Origin: Paulownia fortunei
Lineage: Eukaryota; Streptophyta; Magnoliopsida; Lamiales; Paulowniaceae
DNA length: 64,000 bases
Direction: 5' to 3'
Assembly: GCA_019321725.1 (NCBI GenBank)
Contig: CM033108.1
Coordinates: 21,725,472 to 21,789,471 of the forward strand
A program made the translations under genes and the position numbers. Below are positions 23,474 through 34,419 of the stretch, piece after piece. The stretch's first letter is position 1. Each line of letters opens with the position of its first letter. The notes under the pieces were generated by a model, which was given only the letters and a program-made list of their open reading frames with translations, had not been told where the DNA came from and searched no databases.

Positions 23474-24430
23474 TGATAGAATCTGCTTCCTTTAAATTAA
23501 TTATTGAGATTCGTACGTTCAAGTCTGTATTGTAACATATAAATAAAACATGCAGCGAAATATATTACTATTAGTCGATTTTCATAAATTTATGTTGAAT
23601 TTAACATTGCAACATAAGATTAAACATATAATAGAAAAATAAAAATTGATTGAACAATTTTAACGTATTTCAATCACCAAAGTACTCAAAATGTACGAGG
23701 CCACGCAAAAAAAAAAAAAATCCATTATTAAAGATGATTTACACAATACAAATAAATTAAAGACTCCTTCTTTATTTGATGTCATTTTATATTGTTCTTC
23801 AATAGTTGGACTTGTTTATGAACTCCCCTCAATTTGAACTGTTTCGTTGAATTTCTTTCATCGTTGACCTCCATCAAGTAGCATTTCATCTTCTCCCAAA
23901 AACTTCACCTCATTCTCTGAAAAAATATTGAGTGCAGATGTTGCAATATTGTTTACAACGTAGACCAAATCTCCTTGGCTAACTTCAAAGACTAAACTCT
24001 CATTTTTCCCTTAGGAGTTAAAACTTGGCTCTTATTATTTTAATCTCCAAAAGTCAAAGTAAAAATAATGCCACAAATAATCGGCATAAATAGGAAAAGC
24101 CTATAGAATCATCTCTTGATAAGCCAATATATTATAAGATAATTTTCCTTCAATAAAAAGACCTACAAGATAGGATTCACAAAATCTTGGACTTAACAAT
24201 ATATTATAAGATAATCTTTCTTTTTAACAAAATGATCTTCAAGATATAATATCCAAAAACATTGACTTTTCACTTATCTTTCCAAATCTGTAAGGATACA
24301 CACAAATCAAATAAGGTAAGTTCATATAAAATAAATAAATCAATTATTTTATTTTGTTGTCAAATTCACAAAAGTATTTTTGGCCATAAATTGCCAATTA
24401 ATATAATGTATCTAGACAAGATACGTAACA
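23474..24430 (-). repeat. 3' LTR of the SIRE-like copia
   Basis: It aligns with 29362-30286, including the shared blocks AACATTGCAACATAAGATTAA, here limited to AACATTGCAACATAAGATTA, and GATGATTTACACAATACAAA. On the minus strand it starts TGTTACGTATC at 24430, directly after the polypurine run AAAGGGGAAGAT (24431-24442). The left boundary at 23474 is chosen from the TG rule and the flank match. Confidence 0.85.
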
Positions 24431-26499
24431 ATCTTCCCCTTTAATATTTTTTGTCAAAATCTTAGACTTACCTTATTGAGCACACAATATGAACATTTAA
24501 AAATGAACATATGTTAAAACTTGTTCCTGCAATCAATGTAGGAATGCAGATTTGAACATGCAATACAAGATACTCCTCTATAATAAAAAATGTAGTTCAA
24601 ATATGCAATTCGACATTATATATCTCCCTGCAGTCAGCATCCAGTTTTAACATATAAAGAAACATGCAATTAATGTAGACTCCTCTTATAGTCAACTCCA
24701 TGTTCCAACATTCAAAGGAAAATGCTCTCCCTACATATATATACATTTCAAAAACATACAAAAACAAATTAATGTAAATCAATATTAACAAAAAGCAAGC
24801 ATTGCAACATTGCAAAGTAAATTGCAATCATGCAATTAAACTTGAACTAAAGTAGCCTATCTCTTCTTTTTGACAAAAAATGATCAAAGACAATCATGAT
24901 TAGTGTGGTTGAATTCTATCAGTCGAGAGATCGATTTCCTATGTTTCAGCAGGTAGTTGAATTTCTGACTCTATTTCATCAAATGATGCAATAGGGGTTT
25001 GAATATCCACCATTTTAGTAAGAGACCAGCTATAGTCTGGAGTGGAGTGTCATCAACTAGGTCTTCAGCTTGAGAGGTTGATTCATTGTTCACTAGTTCT
25101 CCTAAATCTACATCTACCTTGAGATTTACAATGGTTTGAGCCTAAGCGATCATGAGTGCTGGAAAAATGGTTGCAAAAAGCTATGGTTCACCCTCAGATT
25201 CAGATTGGCCTTTTGTCTTCTTTGCTTTCGTCCCTTTTTAACTTGATCCATCATGTTTTCTCTTCTTAGAGAACCTTGTAACTCTTCCCCTTCATTTCAG
25301 TGAGTGTCTTCTTTCTTATTTTGACCATTGTTAATTTGTGAATTAAAGATACAAGAAACCACCAAAAGAGACGAACAAGAATTGAATAAATGAAATGTGA
25401 CATGGGGCTAATGAAAAACTTGAGAGAAAGGGTTTAATATTGAATCATGGAATTGAACACATAAAATTCCAATAAAATAACCTACCCAAGAAAGAGATAA
25501 TTATTAACTTTCTCTCCAAACATGAAGATTATCTCTTAGAAACAAAACCCAACAAACACACGCTTTATCACTTTATTTTAGAAATTAATAGAAAATAGAA
25601 CATGATTAGGGGCGAGTTGCAACATGATATGCCAGATCTCTTACCACATATCAATCCAAGAGTAATTGATATACTCAAATCAAGCAAAAATGTCCTAAAA
25701 TATGCCTAAACTATAGAGATTGAGCACAATCTGCACATTCCCAAATTAAAATCCTAAGTTGTAGGAATGGAATGATATTCTCACACAACTAAGTTGAAAT
25801 CCCAAAATTGTAGAGATTGAGTGAGATATGCAAATGCAAACTGAAAATATTAAGACAACATTTCTACCCAACAAAAATCTAATATTTCAATAAGGGAATT
25901 TTAATTCAATCATTTTTGAAATTTCACTCTATTCATCACATTAGATTTTCATTCCTTTATAAATACGACAACACTCATTTTTTTTTCTTAATCATACTCA
26001 AGAGATGATTATACTCATGTTTAAACAGATCTAGATAACATGATATTTTAACCAATTGGTAGCTTTCACTCTATACCTAGGGTAGCTCTTTTCATATAGT
26101 AGATCGCTCTTATATATTATCATTCTCTATTTATTTGTAATACATAGGCTCCGATTACTCAACGATAGCTCCACACCATAGGGTAGGTAGCATTTTTAGT
26201 TAAAAGGCTTTCTATGTTCTCAAAATCACAATCAATTTGAGATTTTATCAAAATAAATTTTCAAGTTTAGAGTCCAAAAACAACCAAATCTATATTTTCA
26301 AATTGAAATATCAGGATCTGAAATATCAAAATCTGAATATATACCACAATTATGTCGAAACAAAACTTAGAACAAAATGCATAAATTCCTATCAAACATA
26401 TGTCGAAACCTATGTTTCAATATGTGAAATTATAGTGTTGCAACAATGAATGTTTAACAATAAATCTCCTATGTTGCAACACCAATCTAGACAAATTAC
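24431..26499 (-). other. SIRE-like element 3' region, possible env-like remnant
   Basis: This 2-kb stretch lies between the RNase H end and the 3' LTR. SIRE-lineage elements can carry an env-like ORF here. Around 24860-25340 the minus strand gives short Lys/Arg- and Ser/Glu-rich pieces (KKGTKAKKTKG, SESEGEP), but frames are broken and no membrane segment is visible. The rest is AT-rich with repeated GTTGCAACAT-like words and no recognisable gene. Confidence 0.35.
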
Positions 26500-27380
26500 A
26501 AAATGCACATACCTAGGGACCATAAAAACATTGTGCATCAATTGCCTTGGTGAATAGGTCAATAAGTTGGATCTCCGTTGCAACATTGTCAATAATCAAA
26601 ATTTTATTTTCAACCAACTTCTTAGTAAAAGAGAGCTTTTGGATAAAAAAATTCATGTGTTATGACAAACTTATCACAATAATTAATGAAAATAGTATTT
26701 TTAATTTTTTTTACCTTGATCATTCCTAATTCTAACTATTTCCCATTTTTTTAGTTTTCAAATTAGCATATATGTTTTTAAACACAAAAAATGTATCTGA
26801 TTTTTTTTCTTATAAACTCAACCCATGTAAACCTTGAGACATCAAACATACAAACAAACTCAAATCTTTTTCATTTAACACTTTCTACTTGCATTAGCCC
26901 CATGTTGTCCATATGGAGACATTCAAGGTTTTGTGTTGTATTATCATGTTGTAACATCTTGTGCAACATTTGTTTCTAGTGCAAGATTTCAGCATTGTTA
27001 GATTTCGTATTATAATATATCTCTCCATGTTTTAACATATAACAATTAGTAGTAGATCTCGAACCCATCAAAACACACTTATCAGTCTCATCAAACACTT
27101 AACATAGGTCTTTAGTAAATTTAACAAATAAATTTTAATTGCAAAGTTGATTAATACTTATCAAATTAGCTTTAAGTCCCTCAACAAGCAACACATTCTT
27201 CAACTTTGGAAGACCATTTACATCAAATATTCATTTTCCAATACACGACCTTTAACACAATCACTAAAGGTGACGTTTCCTTTTTCAATGATTTTATAAT
27301 TTCTAAAATTTCCTTTATCACTCCTCATTTGTTTAGAACATCCACTATCAAGGTACCAAGACTCACTAATGTTAGCTTTC
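26500..27380 (-). pseudogene. SIRE-like copia pol remnant: protease, integrase start, RNase H end
   Basis: On the minus strand the protease region reads ESWYLDSGCSKQMRSDKGNF at about 27363-27300, followed in another frame by LPKLKNVLLVEGLKANLIS. Integrase begins with LECLHMDNMG, which holds the first catalytic Asp, and SRFTWVEFIRKKSDTF (about 26930-26770). Only about 100 bases later the sequence is already the RNase H end (NVATEIQLIDLFTKAIDAQ, about 26600-26530). The rest of integrase and the whole RT are deleted. Confidence 0.8.
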
Positions 27381-28278
27381 AATGATGTGTATACCACGAC
27401 ACTTAAGATTAGATTTTCTTATCTAATGCTACTTTTAGTTTTATTTTTTAAGTCAATCTTAATCTTTGGAGTCTGCCTTGGTTGTCTTGGTCTATGTTTT
27501 GATCTATGTTGCAACATACTAGAAAATAATGTTAGAATATGCATTCTATTTTTCAAAGCCTTTTATTTAAAATACTTAGGACGAATATAGCTATAAATGT
27601 TGAAAAAATAACAGATAGCGACAAACCTTTTAGGACGAGATCTTTGAAAAGTTCATTTTTTTATCAGAATGAATGAATGAATGAGGTGAATTTGTACTTG
27701 ACAAACTCTATTTTTCTATTAGGATTAGCTTTTGAGGTTGAGCTCTCACCCACATAGCCTAAACCGTGATGACCTCCTCCCACTCTTCCGCATGAAATGA
27801 TTTTATCTAATTTGGCTTTTCTAGGGTTCATTTTTTATATTGAATTGTGTGCACTTTCCAATTCAGTCATGGTAGTACTAAGCTTTTTCTCATTTTTTGT
27901 GAAGAGAAGTTCACACTATTTTACTTCATGTTCTAACTTAATATTTTGACGAGTCAATTCCAAATGACTTATTAGTTTTACAAACCTCAAGCTATTTTTG
28001 GAATATATTGTTGTGCGCTAACTGGATATCTTCAAAACTAGGTTCTTCATCATCACTGCTGCAATCAGAGTTAATACAACTTAAATCAATAAGAGAAATT
28101 TTAATCTTATCTCCTAATGTTGTAACAAATCTAACAGTAGGATTAGATGATGTTGCAACATGATCAGCAATATAGCAGGACTTAGTTTGGATTTTACTCG
28201 AATTAGTCCTAAAGTTGTAAGCTACATTGTTGTTGAGGTGTTCCTCCTCTTCTAGACTCCCAATCTTAGAGTTGTAAG

Positions 28279-29365
28279 CTACATTGTTGTTGAGGTGGTC
28301 ATCCTCATCTTCTCGACTCCCATCTTATTCATCATTATTCCAGATGGTGTTGAGTGATTTTCCAATCCTTTTGAAAGTGTTGGAACATTCGGATTAAATA
28401 TGTCCAAATCTTTTGCATTCACGATATTAGATGCTCTTGTTTTTTCTATCATCAAAGGAAAAAAAAGGATTAGTAGCACTTACAGACTAGAAGGTTAGAA
28501 ATTTGACCTAATTTAGAACTTTTGTTCTTTTTGTTCATTTGCTTGAGGAATTTTTTGAAATATTTAAAAAGTAAGACAAGAGCTTCATCACCGTTATCAG
28601 CAACCTTTGTTAGATATGATTGAACATCAGATTGCAACATGACTACTTTTTCCTTTCTGTCATTTTTTAGATTCATTTTGAATGTCTTCAAGGATCAAAT
28701 CAGCTCATCTAATCTTATTTTGGTGTTATCATGTTCTTGCTCAAGTACAGTAACTTTGTAAGTAAACCTCTCGGGTAATGAGCTTAGAGTTTTTCTTACA
28801 ATTTTGATATCTGATTATTTTTCTCCAAGGGCACAGGCTTCATTAGCAATATCACATAGTTTTCCATTAAAATCGACTATTGTTTCACTTTCAAACATTT
28901 AGAGGTTCTTAAATCTTGAAGCAAACATTTGTAGTTTTGATATTCTTATCAATGTCATTCCTTCATATGCCATTTGCATAATACCCTACGTCTCCTTGGC
29001 TAATTTACAAGTAGAAATAAGTTTGAACTGATCAATATTGATTGCACTGAAAATAGCATTTAGGGCTTTGGGATTATCATTGGTCAGTCGATCCTCATTG
29101 GTAGTCCACTTGTCTTCATGTTAATCACGTTTTTGCTTTCATCTTTAGTGGTAGGGTGTTTTCATCTGTTCACGATAGATTTCCAAGCCTTGTAATCTAA
29201 GGATTTAATGAATTCTCTCATTCTAGCTTTCCAGTAGGCATAGTTTGATCTATCCAATAATGTGGGGCGTGAAACCAAAGCTCTTTCTCGTAAGTGGTCT
29301 ATTGCTATAATAGACAAAACCCAAAATCGCACTAAGTTTAGTGACATGCCCTTGATGTCAATCAA
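28279..29365 (-). pseudogene. SIRE-like copia gag
   Basis: The N-terminal Gag motif RPTLLDRSNYAYWKARMREF is at 29162-29290 on the minus strand, followed by IKSLDYKAWKSIV. The downstream part at 28470-28691 (KKFLKQMNKKNKSSKLGQ) and 28279-28479 (PTLSKGLENHST) fits the region around the nucleocapsid. The expected CCHC cysteines near 28430 are replaced or frameshifted (NAKDLDIFNPNVPTL), so the knuckle is lost. Several stops and frameshifts interrupt it. A serine/threonine- and acid-rich linker leads to the protease. Confidence 0.75.
29348..29361 (-). other. Mutated primer-binding site of the SIRE-like copia
   Basis: On the minus strand TTGACATCAAGGGC follows the LTR end. It resembles the initiator tRNA-Met site TTGGTATCAGAGC apart from transitions and one extra base. 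The call depends on position as much as on sequence. Confidence 0.5.
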
Positions 29366-30286
29366 TAGAATTTGTTGCCTTAATATTTAAATTAATTATT
29401 CAGATTCGTTTGTTCAAGTCTGTGTTGTAATATACAAATAAAACATGCAACGAAATATATTATTATTAGTCAAATTCCAGAAACTTTTGTTGAATTTAAC
29501 GTTGCAACATAAGATTAAACACGCAATAGAAAAATAAATATTAGCTCAATAATTTTTAATATGCGTCAAGTACAAAATGACTCTAATTGCACGAGACCAC
29601 GCCCAGAGAAAAAATCAATCCACTATTAGAAGATGATTTACACAATACAAATATAGAATTATAAATAAATTAAAAACTTCCTCTTTATTTGATGTCGTCT
29701 TGTATTGTTCTTCAATAGTCGGACTTGTTTGCGAGCTTACCTTGACTTGAACTATTTCGTTGAACTCCTAATCATGCAGTAGTGCATCTTCTCCAGAAGG
29801 ATGTTGAGTGCAAATATTGTAATATGGTTTGCAACGTAGACCAAATCTCATTGGCTAACTTTGAAGACCAAACTCTCATTTTTGCCTTGGAGTAAAAAAT
29901 TTATTCTTATAATTTTAAAATAATGCTACAAACAATCGACATAAATATAAAAAACCTTAAGAATAATCTCTTGATAAGCCAAGATATTACAAGATAATTT
30001 TTCTTCAATAAAAAAATTTTTAAAATATGATTCACAAAATGTTGAGCTTATCAAGATATTACAAGATAATCTTCTTTCTTAACAAAAAGATCTTCAAGAT
30101 ATGATTTCTAACATATTTGACTTTTCGACTTATTCTTCCAAATATGCAAGAATACACACAAATCAAATAAGGTAAGTTCATATAAAGTAAATCAATCATT
30201 TAATTTATTTTCTCATCAAATTTAAAGAAGTATTATTGACCATAAATTGTCAATTAACAGAACGTATTTAGACAAGATAAGTAATA
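29362..30286 (-). repeat. 5' LTR of the SIRE-like copia
   Basis: It aligns with 23474-24430 along its whole length. The minus-strand start would be TATTACTTATC, where TG has decayed to TA. Several short indels separate the two LTRs, so the insertion is old. Confidence 0.85.
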
Positions 30287-32945
30287 GATATGATCAAAGG
30301 CACGATATACATCATATTTCAATACCTTAGGGAGGTTTTGAAATTAAACTGAAACTTAAGAGATGACTTTGATTTATGTTTTCTAACTAATATAAGTTAA
30401 ATATTAAAATGCTCTTTATGCACCGGAAATTGTCACCGAAATTTGACAAGAGGAATGACATCGACAAAATTCAAATCCACAAAAATGATTTTTATTTTTA
30501 CCCTAAAAAAGAAATTTCAAAATACTTACTTTTGAAGGGTTAATCTTCACATGTAATTCAGTGTTGGATACTGTTACAACTAGTATCTTATTCTATGACA
30601 CTTGTTATGTACTTATTATACATATAGTCGTCAAGTGTGGCACATGTATGATAATTACTCATAGTTACATGTCAAGATTTTATTTATTTGCATGATAGTG
30701 GCGGATCAGGTTGAATTGAGTGAGATCGATCAACTAATTATTCTCAAATATAAAAAAAATAAAAATCTATTTGTATCTTTCTCTATATATATACATAACT
30801 CAATGCATGATATTTGGAATTGCATTATGATATCTTGAATTGTAAAAGAGATAAATAAAGCAGAGATAATTTATTTTTTAAAATAAATAAAAGAGACATC
30901 TACTTTATATATGAATTGACAATTGACAAGGGGACAAATAAACATGTGTATATGACAATTGGACACTAAATAAAATGTTGTCTACCACTATCGCATTTTT
31001 TTTTCCAATAAAATGTCACTCACCTAACTACAATTTGAGGACTTTTCCAATATTAATTGAAATCAAAATTCCCAATTTCTCACTTTTTAATGCACTTTTC
31101 CAAAATGAAATGAAAGAAAGAAAGAAAAGAAGATCCTTAAGATCCATCTTCTTATAATCTCATAGAGACAAAAATAGAACAAAAAGTATATGGAGACAAA
31201 AAACTTAAGACTCGAATTTTGAATAGATCATGCAGTTATTCTATGTAAAACACAAGGCTTATATTTTGATTAATGTGACTAGTGATTTTGTTTTTATATC
31301 ATTTTAATTTAATTAAATAAATAAAATGTTGTCTACCATATTCGCCTTTTTTTTCCCAATAAAATGTCACTCATCTAACTACAATTTGTGGACTTTTCCA
31401 ATATTAATTGAAATCAAAATTCCCTATTCCTCACTTTTTAATGCACTTTTCCAAAATGAAATGAAAGAAAGAAAGAAAGAAAAGAAGATCCTTAAGATCC
31501 TTAAGTTCCATCGTCTTATAATCTCATAGAGACAAAAATAGAACAAAAAGTATATGGAGACAAAAAACTTAAGACTCGAATTTTGAATAGATCATGCAGT
31601 TATTATTTTGATTAATGTGACTAGTGATTTTGTGTTTATATTATTTTAATTTAATTAAATAACTTTCGTCCTTTAAACTACTATTGATTTTTATGAGAAA
31701 AATTCTCTTATTCTATACACGAAAGTAAAGGTTAGCTGCCTTAAATTAATACCCAGCTTCATGTATATTTTGTGATGGATAATGTAATATAGGTATTTCA
31801 ACGATGATCTCCTGTGAACTATGGTATATCTTAAGTCTTTAGAAAAAGTACTAAAAAAGATAAATAATTGTGCTCCGTAGCTGTTAGAATTTTCAAAATT
31901 TTGTGGTAATATATGCACATATATATTATGCATTTATCAAATTTTTAAGTATCTATAAAAAGAAATTGTAATGATATGTCAAATATCATTAAATGATTGC
32001 TTTGTAATTTTTAAGTTATTTTTATCATTTAATTATGCTATTTCAAAATGAATATTTTTTCTATTAGTTGTTTCGATATTATAGGAAAGAAATTAAGGTT
32101 TAATGTGTAAAATTGACCCTACTGAAATTTTTAGGGTACGACTTTGGTGCATGACACGTGTCCTTCGTGTCAACCCTCTAGTCATCTGATTAACTTGACA
32201 CACATTAAACATGTCTCAATTCTAAGATAACTTCATCCATACATACAAGATCTGTATCATACATGTGTCAGTTCATAAATATAATTAAGTCTAGGACAGA
32301 GATGAGTCATTTTGTATGCTTGACATGTGTCATACATGTATGTGTCAATATCATAAACGTTGTCAACTAAAATAGAGATAACGGACGCCATATGCTCGAC
32401 ACATGTTGCAAATGTATCAACATATATCTCAAATGTGATAATGTGTTTAGCATGCGCATGTCATACATGTGCTTGAAGAGGCATGCCATTACCTCTACGT
32501 ATTGGATCAATGATTTCCCGCTTGATCGATAATGGATTTGCCCGTTTGTCTGCGATCCTTGGGTTGAAACATATGTTGTTGTAGGAAATAATAACCAGTA
32601 CTAAGTCATAAAATAAAAATTGATGGGTGAGATTTTTTTAAATAAAACCAATACATGAAGAAGTACGTTTTATTTTTTAGAGCGCAAAATTTTAAAATTT
32701 AATAATTTTATATAAATAATAAATTTATATTAATTTTATAAATTTTATGAAATTGAGGGGCGGTCGCGACCCATTCCTATATTAGTACCAACAGCTTTGT
32801 TTTATAAATTGAAGTTCCCTTTAATTTAATATGAAATAAACCTATTAATCTCTCTTGAAGAATAATTAATTCTTTAATTTTTTTTTAAATATGATATATT
32901 TTTTATAAACCCCCAAATTCAGTTATGTGCGTTATGATCTTTATG
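30287..32945. repeat. Copy B of the ~3-kb repeat, right part
   Basis: It resumes the copy A alignment with CTTAGGGAGGTTTTGAAATT (compare 20376), and passes through the shared blocks at 30750, 30975, 32290 and 32790 to CCCCCAAATTCAGTTATG at about 32911. Two differences from copy A stand out: an extra ~350-bp tandem duplication at 30975-31670 and the loss of the long TA/GA microsatellites. Confidence 0.7.
30975..31670. repeat. Two ~350-bp tandem units inside copy B
   Basis: Units start at about 30975 and 31326 with TTGTCTACCA followed by AATAAAATGTCACTCA, and both run through GAAAGAAAGAAAG, ATCCTTAAGATCC and AAAAGTATATGGAGACAAAA. Copy A has a single unit (from about 21180), so the duplication arose after A and B separated or was lost in A. 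The two units are closer to each other than to copy A, which favours a recent duplication. Confidence 0.85.
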
Positions 32946-33361
32946 AACTCAATTTATGGCAAGAAGCTTAATTTAATCCTCATTTTACTTTGATCAGGGA
33001 CTTTGATGTATAAAATCTTAAAATTATACTTCTATTCATCAAATATCACCAAAATATTTTTAAGTGGTCGGAAGTCTGTATCTTTTTATTTGGGACCTGA
33101 ATTTGACTTGACCTGAGATCTCCACCGTTGATGAAATAGACTGATGGAACGGGTGTTTAACCAGAAAATGACATCTGGACCATAGTTTGTATAGCCTAAA
33201 TAGGACCAACTAGTATAAATACCCCGTGTATAACTCTCAAATATTAACTTTTGCATATTTACTCACTTTGTTTACTAGTTCATTAAGATCTCTTAATCAG
33301 AAATACTAACATGCGTTAGGTTAATTGAAGTGGCCCCCAGCTAAGACCCTCGGATGCTTAT
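32946..33361 (+). repeat. Probable end of a Tat-type LTR
   Basis: A TATAAATACCCC box at about 33214 and the position immediately before a Tat-like primer site suggest the 3' part of a 5' LTR. I could not identify its start, nor a clearly matching 3' LTR downstream, so the boundaries are uncertain. Confidence 0.4.
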
Positions 33362-33383
33362 TGGTGGCGTATGTGGGAAACTC
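33362..33383 (+). other. Tat-type primer-binding site
   Basis: TGGTGGCGTATGTGGGAA resembles the TGGCGCCGTCTGTGGGAA sequence that follows the 5' LTR in Tat/Ogre-type gypsy elements, as I remember it. The Gag-like frame begins just after it. Confidence 0.6.
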
Positions 33384-33396
33384 AGGTTGATTATGT

Positions 33397-33965
33397 ATGA
33401 CGGAGACACCTAAGAAGAATATGGAGGCACCGCACCATGTACCCTCATATTTCCCCTACCTCCAACTCTGTGATAACCAACCTGAGGACAGGGAAGAGCC
33501 TATGATCTATATGAGAGCTAGTAATTTTAAAAATTGATAACATATATCAGCAGGCATACCTGGGATGAGAGAAAGAGAAAAGGAAAAAGCCCCATAACTT
33601 CATCTCCACAAGAAATACCCAAGGAAAAAGAAATCGAGGTGTTTGAAAAGAAGGCTCAAAAGCTTAGGTTGGACTAAGATGAAGCCGAGTACGTGGCATG
33701 TCAGACAATGAGACTCAGAAAAAGACCTCAAGAGAGAGCTCCGCAGGAGCCAAAGAATAGAGTCCACTGAGAAGAGATGCAATCAAGATTGGATATGAAC
33801 AAATTTGACTCCGCTTTGCAAAAGAGATGATCCCTTTTCCCACCAGATATTTTGGCGGAGGTCGTTACATCAAATTTCAAGTTGTCGGACTTCCCCAAGT
33901 ATGATGGAAATGGAGACCCACAGGACCACTTAACGACTTTTGAAGAGTGGTATTTCTTTTTATCC
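33397..33965 (+). pseudogene. Tat-type gypsy gag, truncated
   Basis: An ATG at 33397 opens MTETPKKNMEAPHHVPSYFP and a basic, coiled-coil-like region follows. At about 33833 the sequence reads LFPPDILAEVVTSNFKLSDF, then PKYDGNGDPQDHLTTFEEW, which is the conserved start of the Tat-lineage Gag core. It stops abruptly near 33965. No protease, RT or integrase follows, so a large internal deletion links gag directly to an antisense ORF. Several stops are present. Confidence 0.75.
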
Positions 33966-33966
33966 T

Positions 33967-34419
33967 TTAGTGTTTGAAAGAACTATAGGCTTTATCAACT
34001 AGCCTCGTGATAACCTCTTCGACATGTGACTCTTGAACTAAAGTAGGAATAGATAGTGGGGGTACTGTATCAGAAGAGCTGGGGTGGATGTGGGCAGCCA
34101 TAGGGACTTTTTCAGAAGTTGGTGTTGGCGAAGATGGATAGCAGGGCGAGCCCGAGGATGCATGAATTTCCCTTGCTCCCTCATAGCCTTGGCAACCATG
34201 GATGCACGAACCGCCATTTTTGAAACATAAAAAAAGAAAGGCAAGCATGTTAAAAAATTAATGAGTTTCAGTTTGAGAAGAAGAAAAGTGAGGAGAATAA
34301 TCGAGGGTCTGAGTTCCTTGGATAGAAGCAGGACTATGGTCGACCGAAGTGTAAACTTCTTCAGTAAGAAGCTTAGGGGCCTTATACCAAGTTCTAGTTA
34401 GATGACCAGATATGAAGTT
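33967..34419 (-). pseudogene. Antisense ORF of the Tat-type element, 3' part (putative gypsy-type transposon domain family)
   Basis: On the minus strand the sequence enters after a copia insertion with SGHLTRTWYKAPKLLTEEVY, then reads SPASIQGTQ, MAVRASMVAKAMREQGK (in a shifted frame), and ends with SHVEEVITRLVDKAYSSFKH. Tat-lineage elements often carry an ORF on the opposite strand between pol and the 3' LTR. The Ala/Arg-rich and Ser/Pro-rich tail fits that protein class from memory. The 5' part is at 43391-44301. Confidence 0.6.

Larger units (their letters stand above)
23474..30286 (-). mobile_element. SIRE-like Ty1/copia element with an internal pol deletion, nested in copy B
   Basis: Two LTRs in minus orientation enclose a decayed gag, protease, integrase start and RNase H end. 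The flanks are AATAT (23469-23473) and GATAT (30287-30291), four of five matching, and the interrupted repeat continues on each side. The minus-strand purine run AAAGGGGAAGAT lies beside the left LTR and a mutated initiator tRNA-Met primer site lies beside the right LTR. RT is missing entirely, so the element could only have been mobilised in trans after the deletion. Confidence 0.85.

Noticed and set aside
33600..33782. 60-residue minus-strand open frame
   Set aside because: It is the reverse of the basic region of the Tat-type gag.
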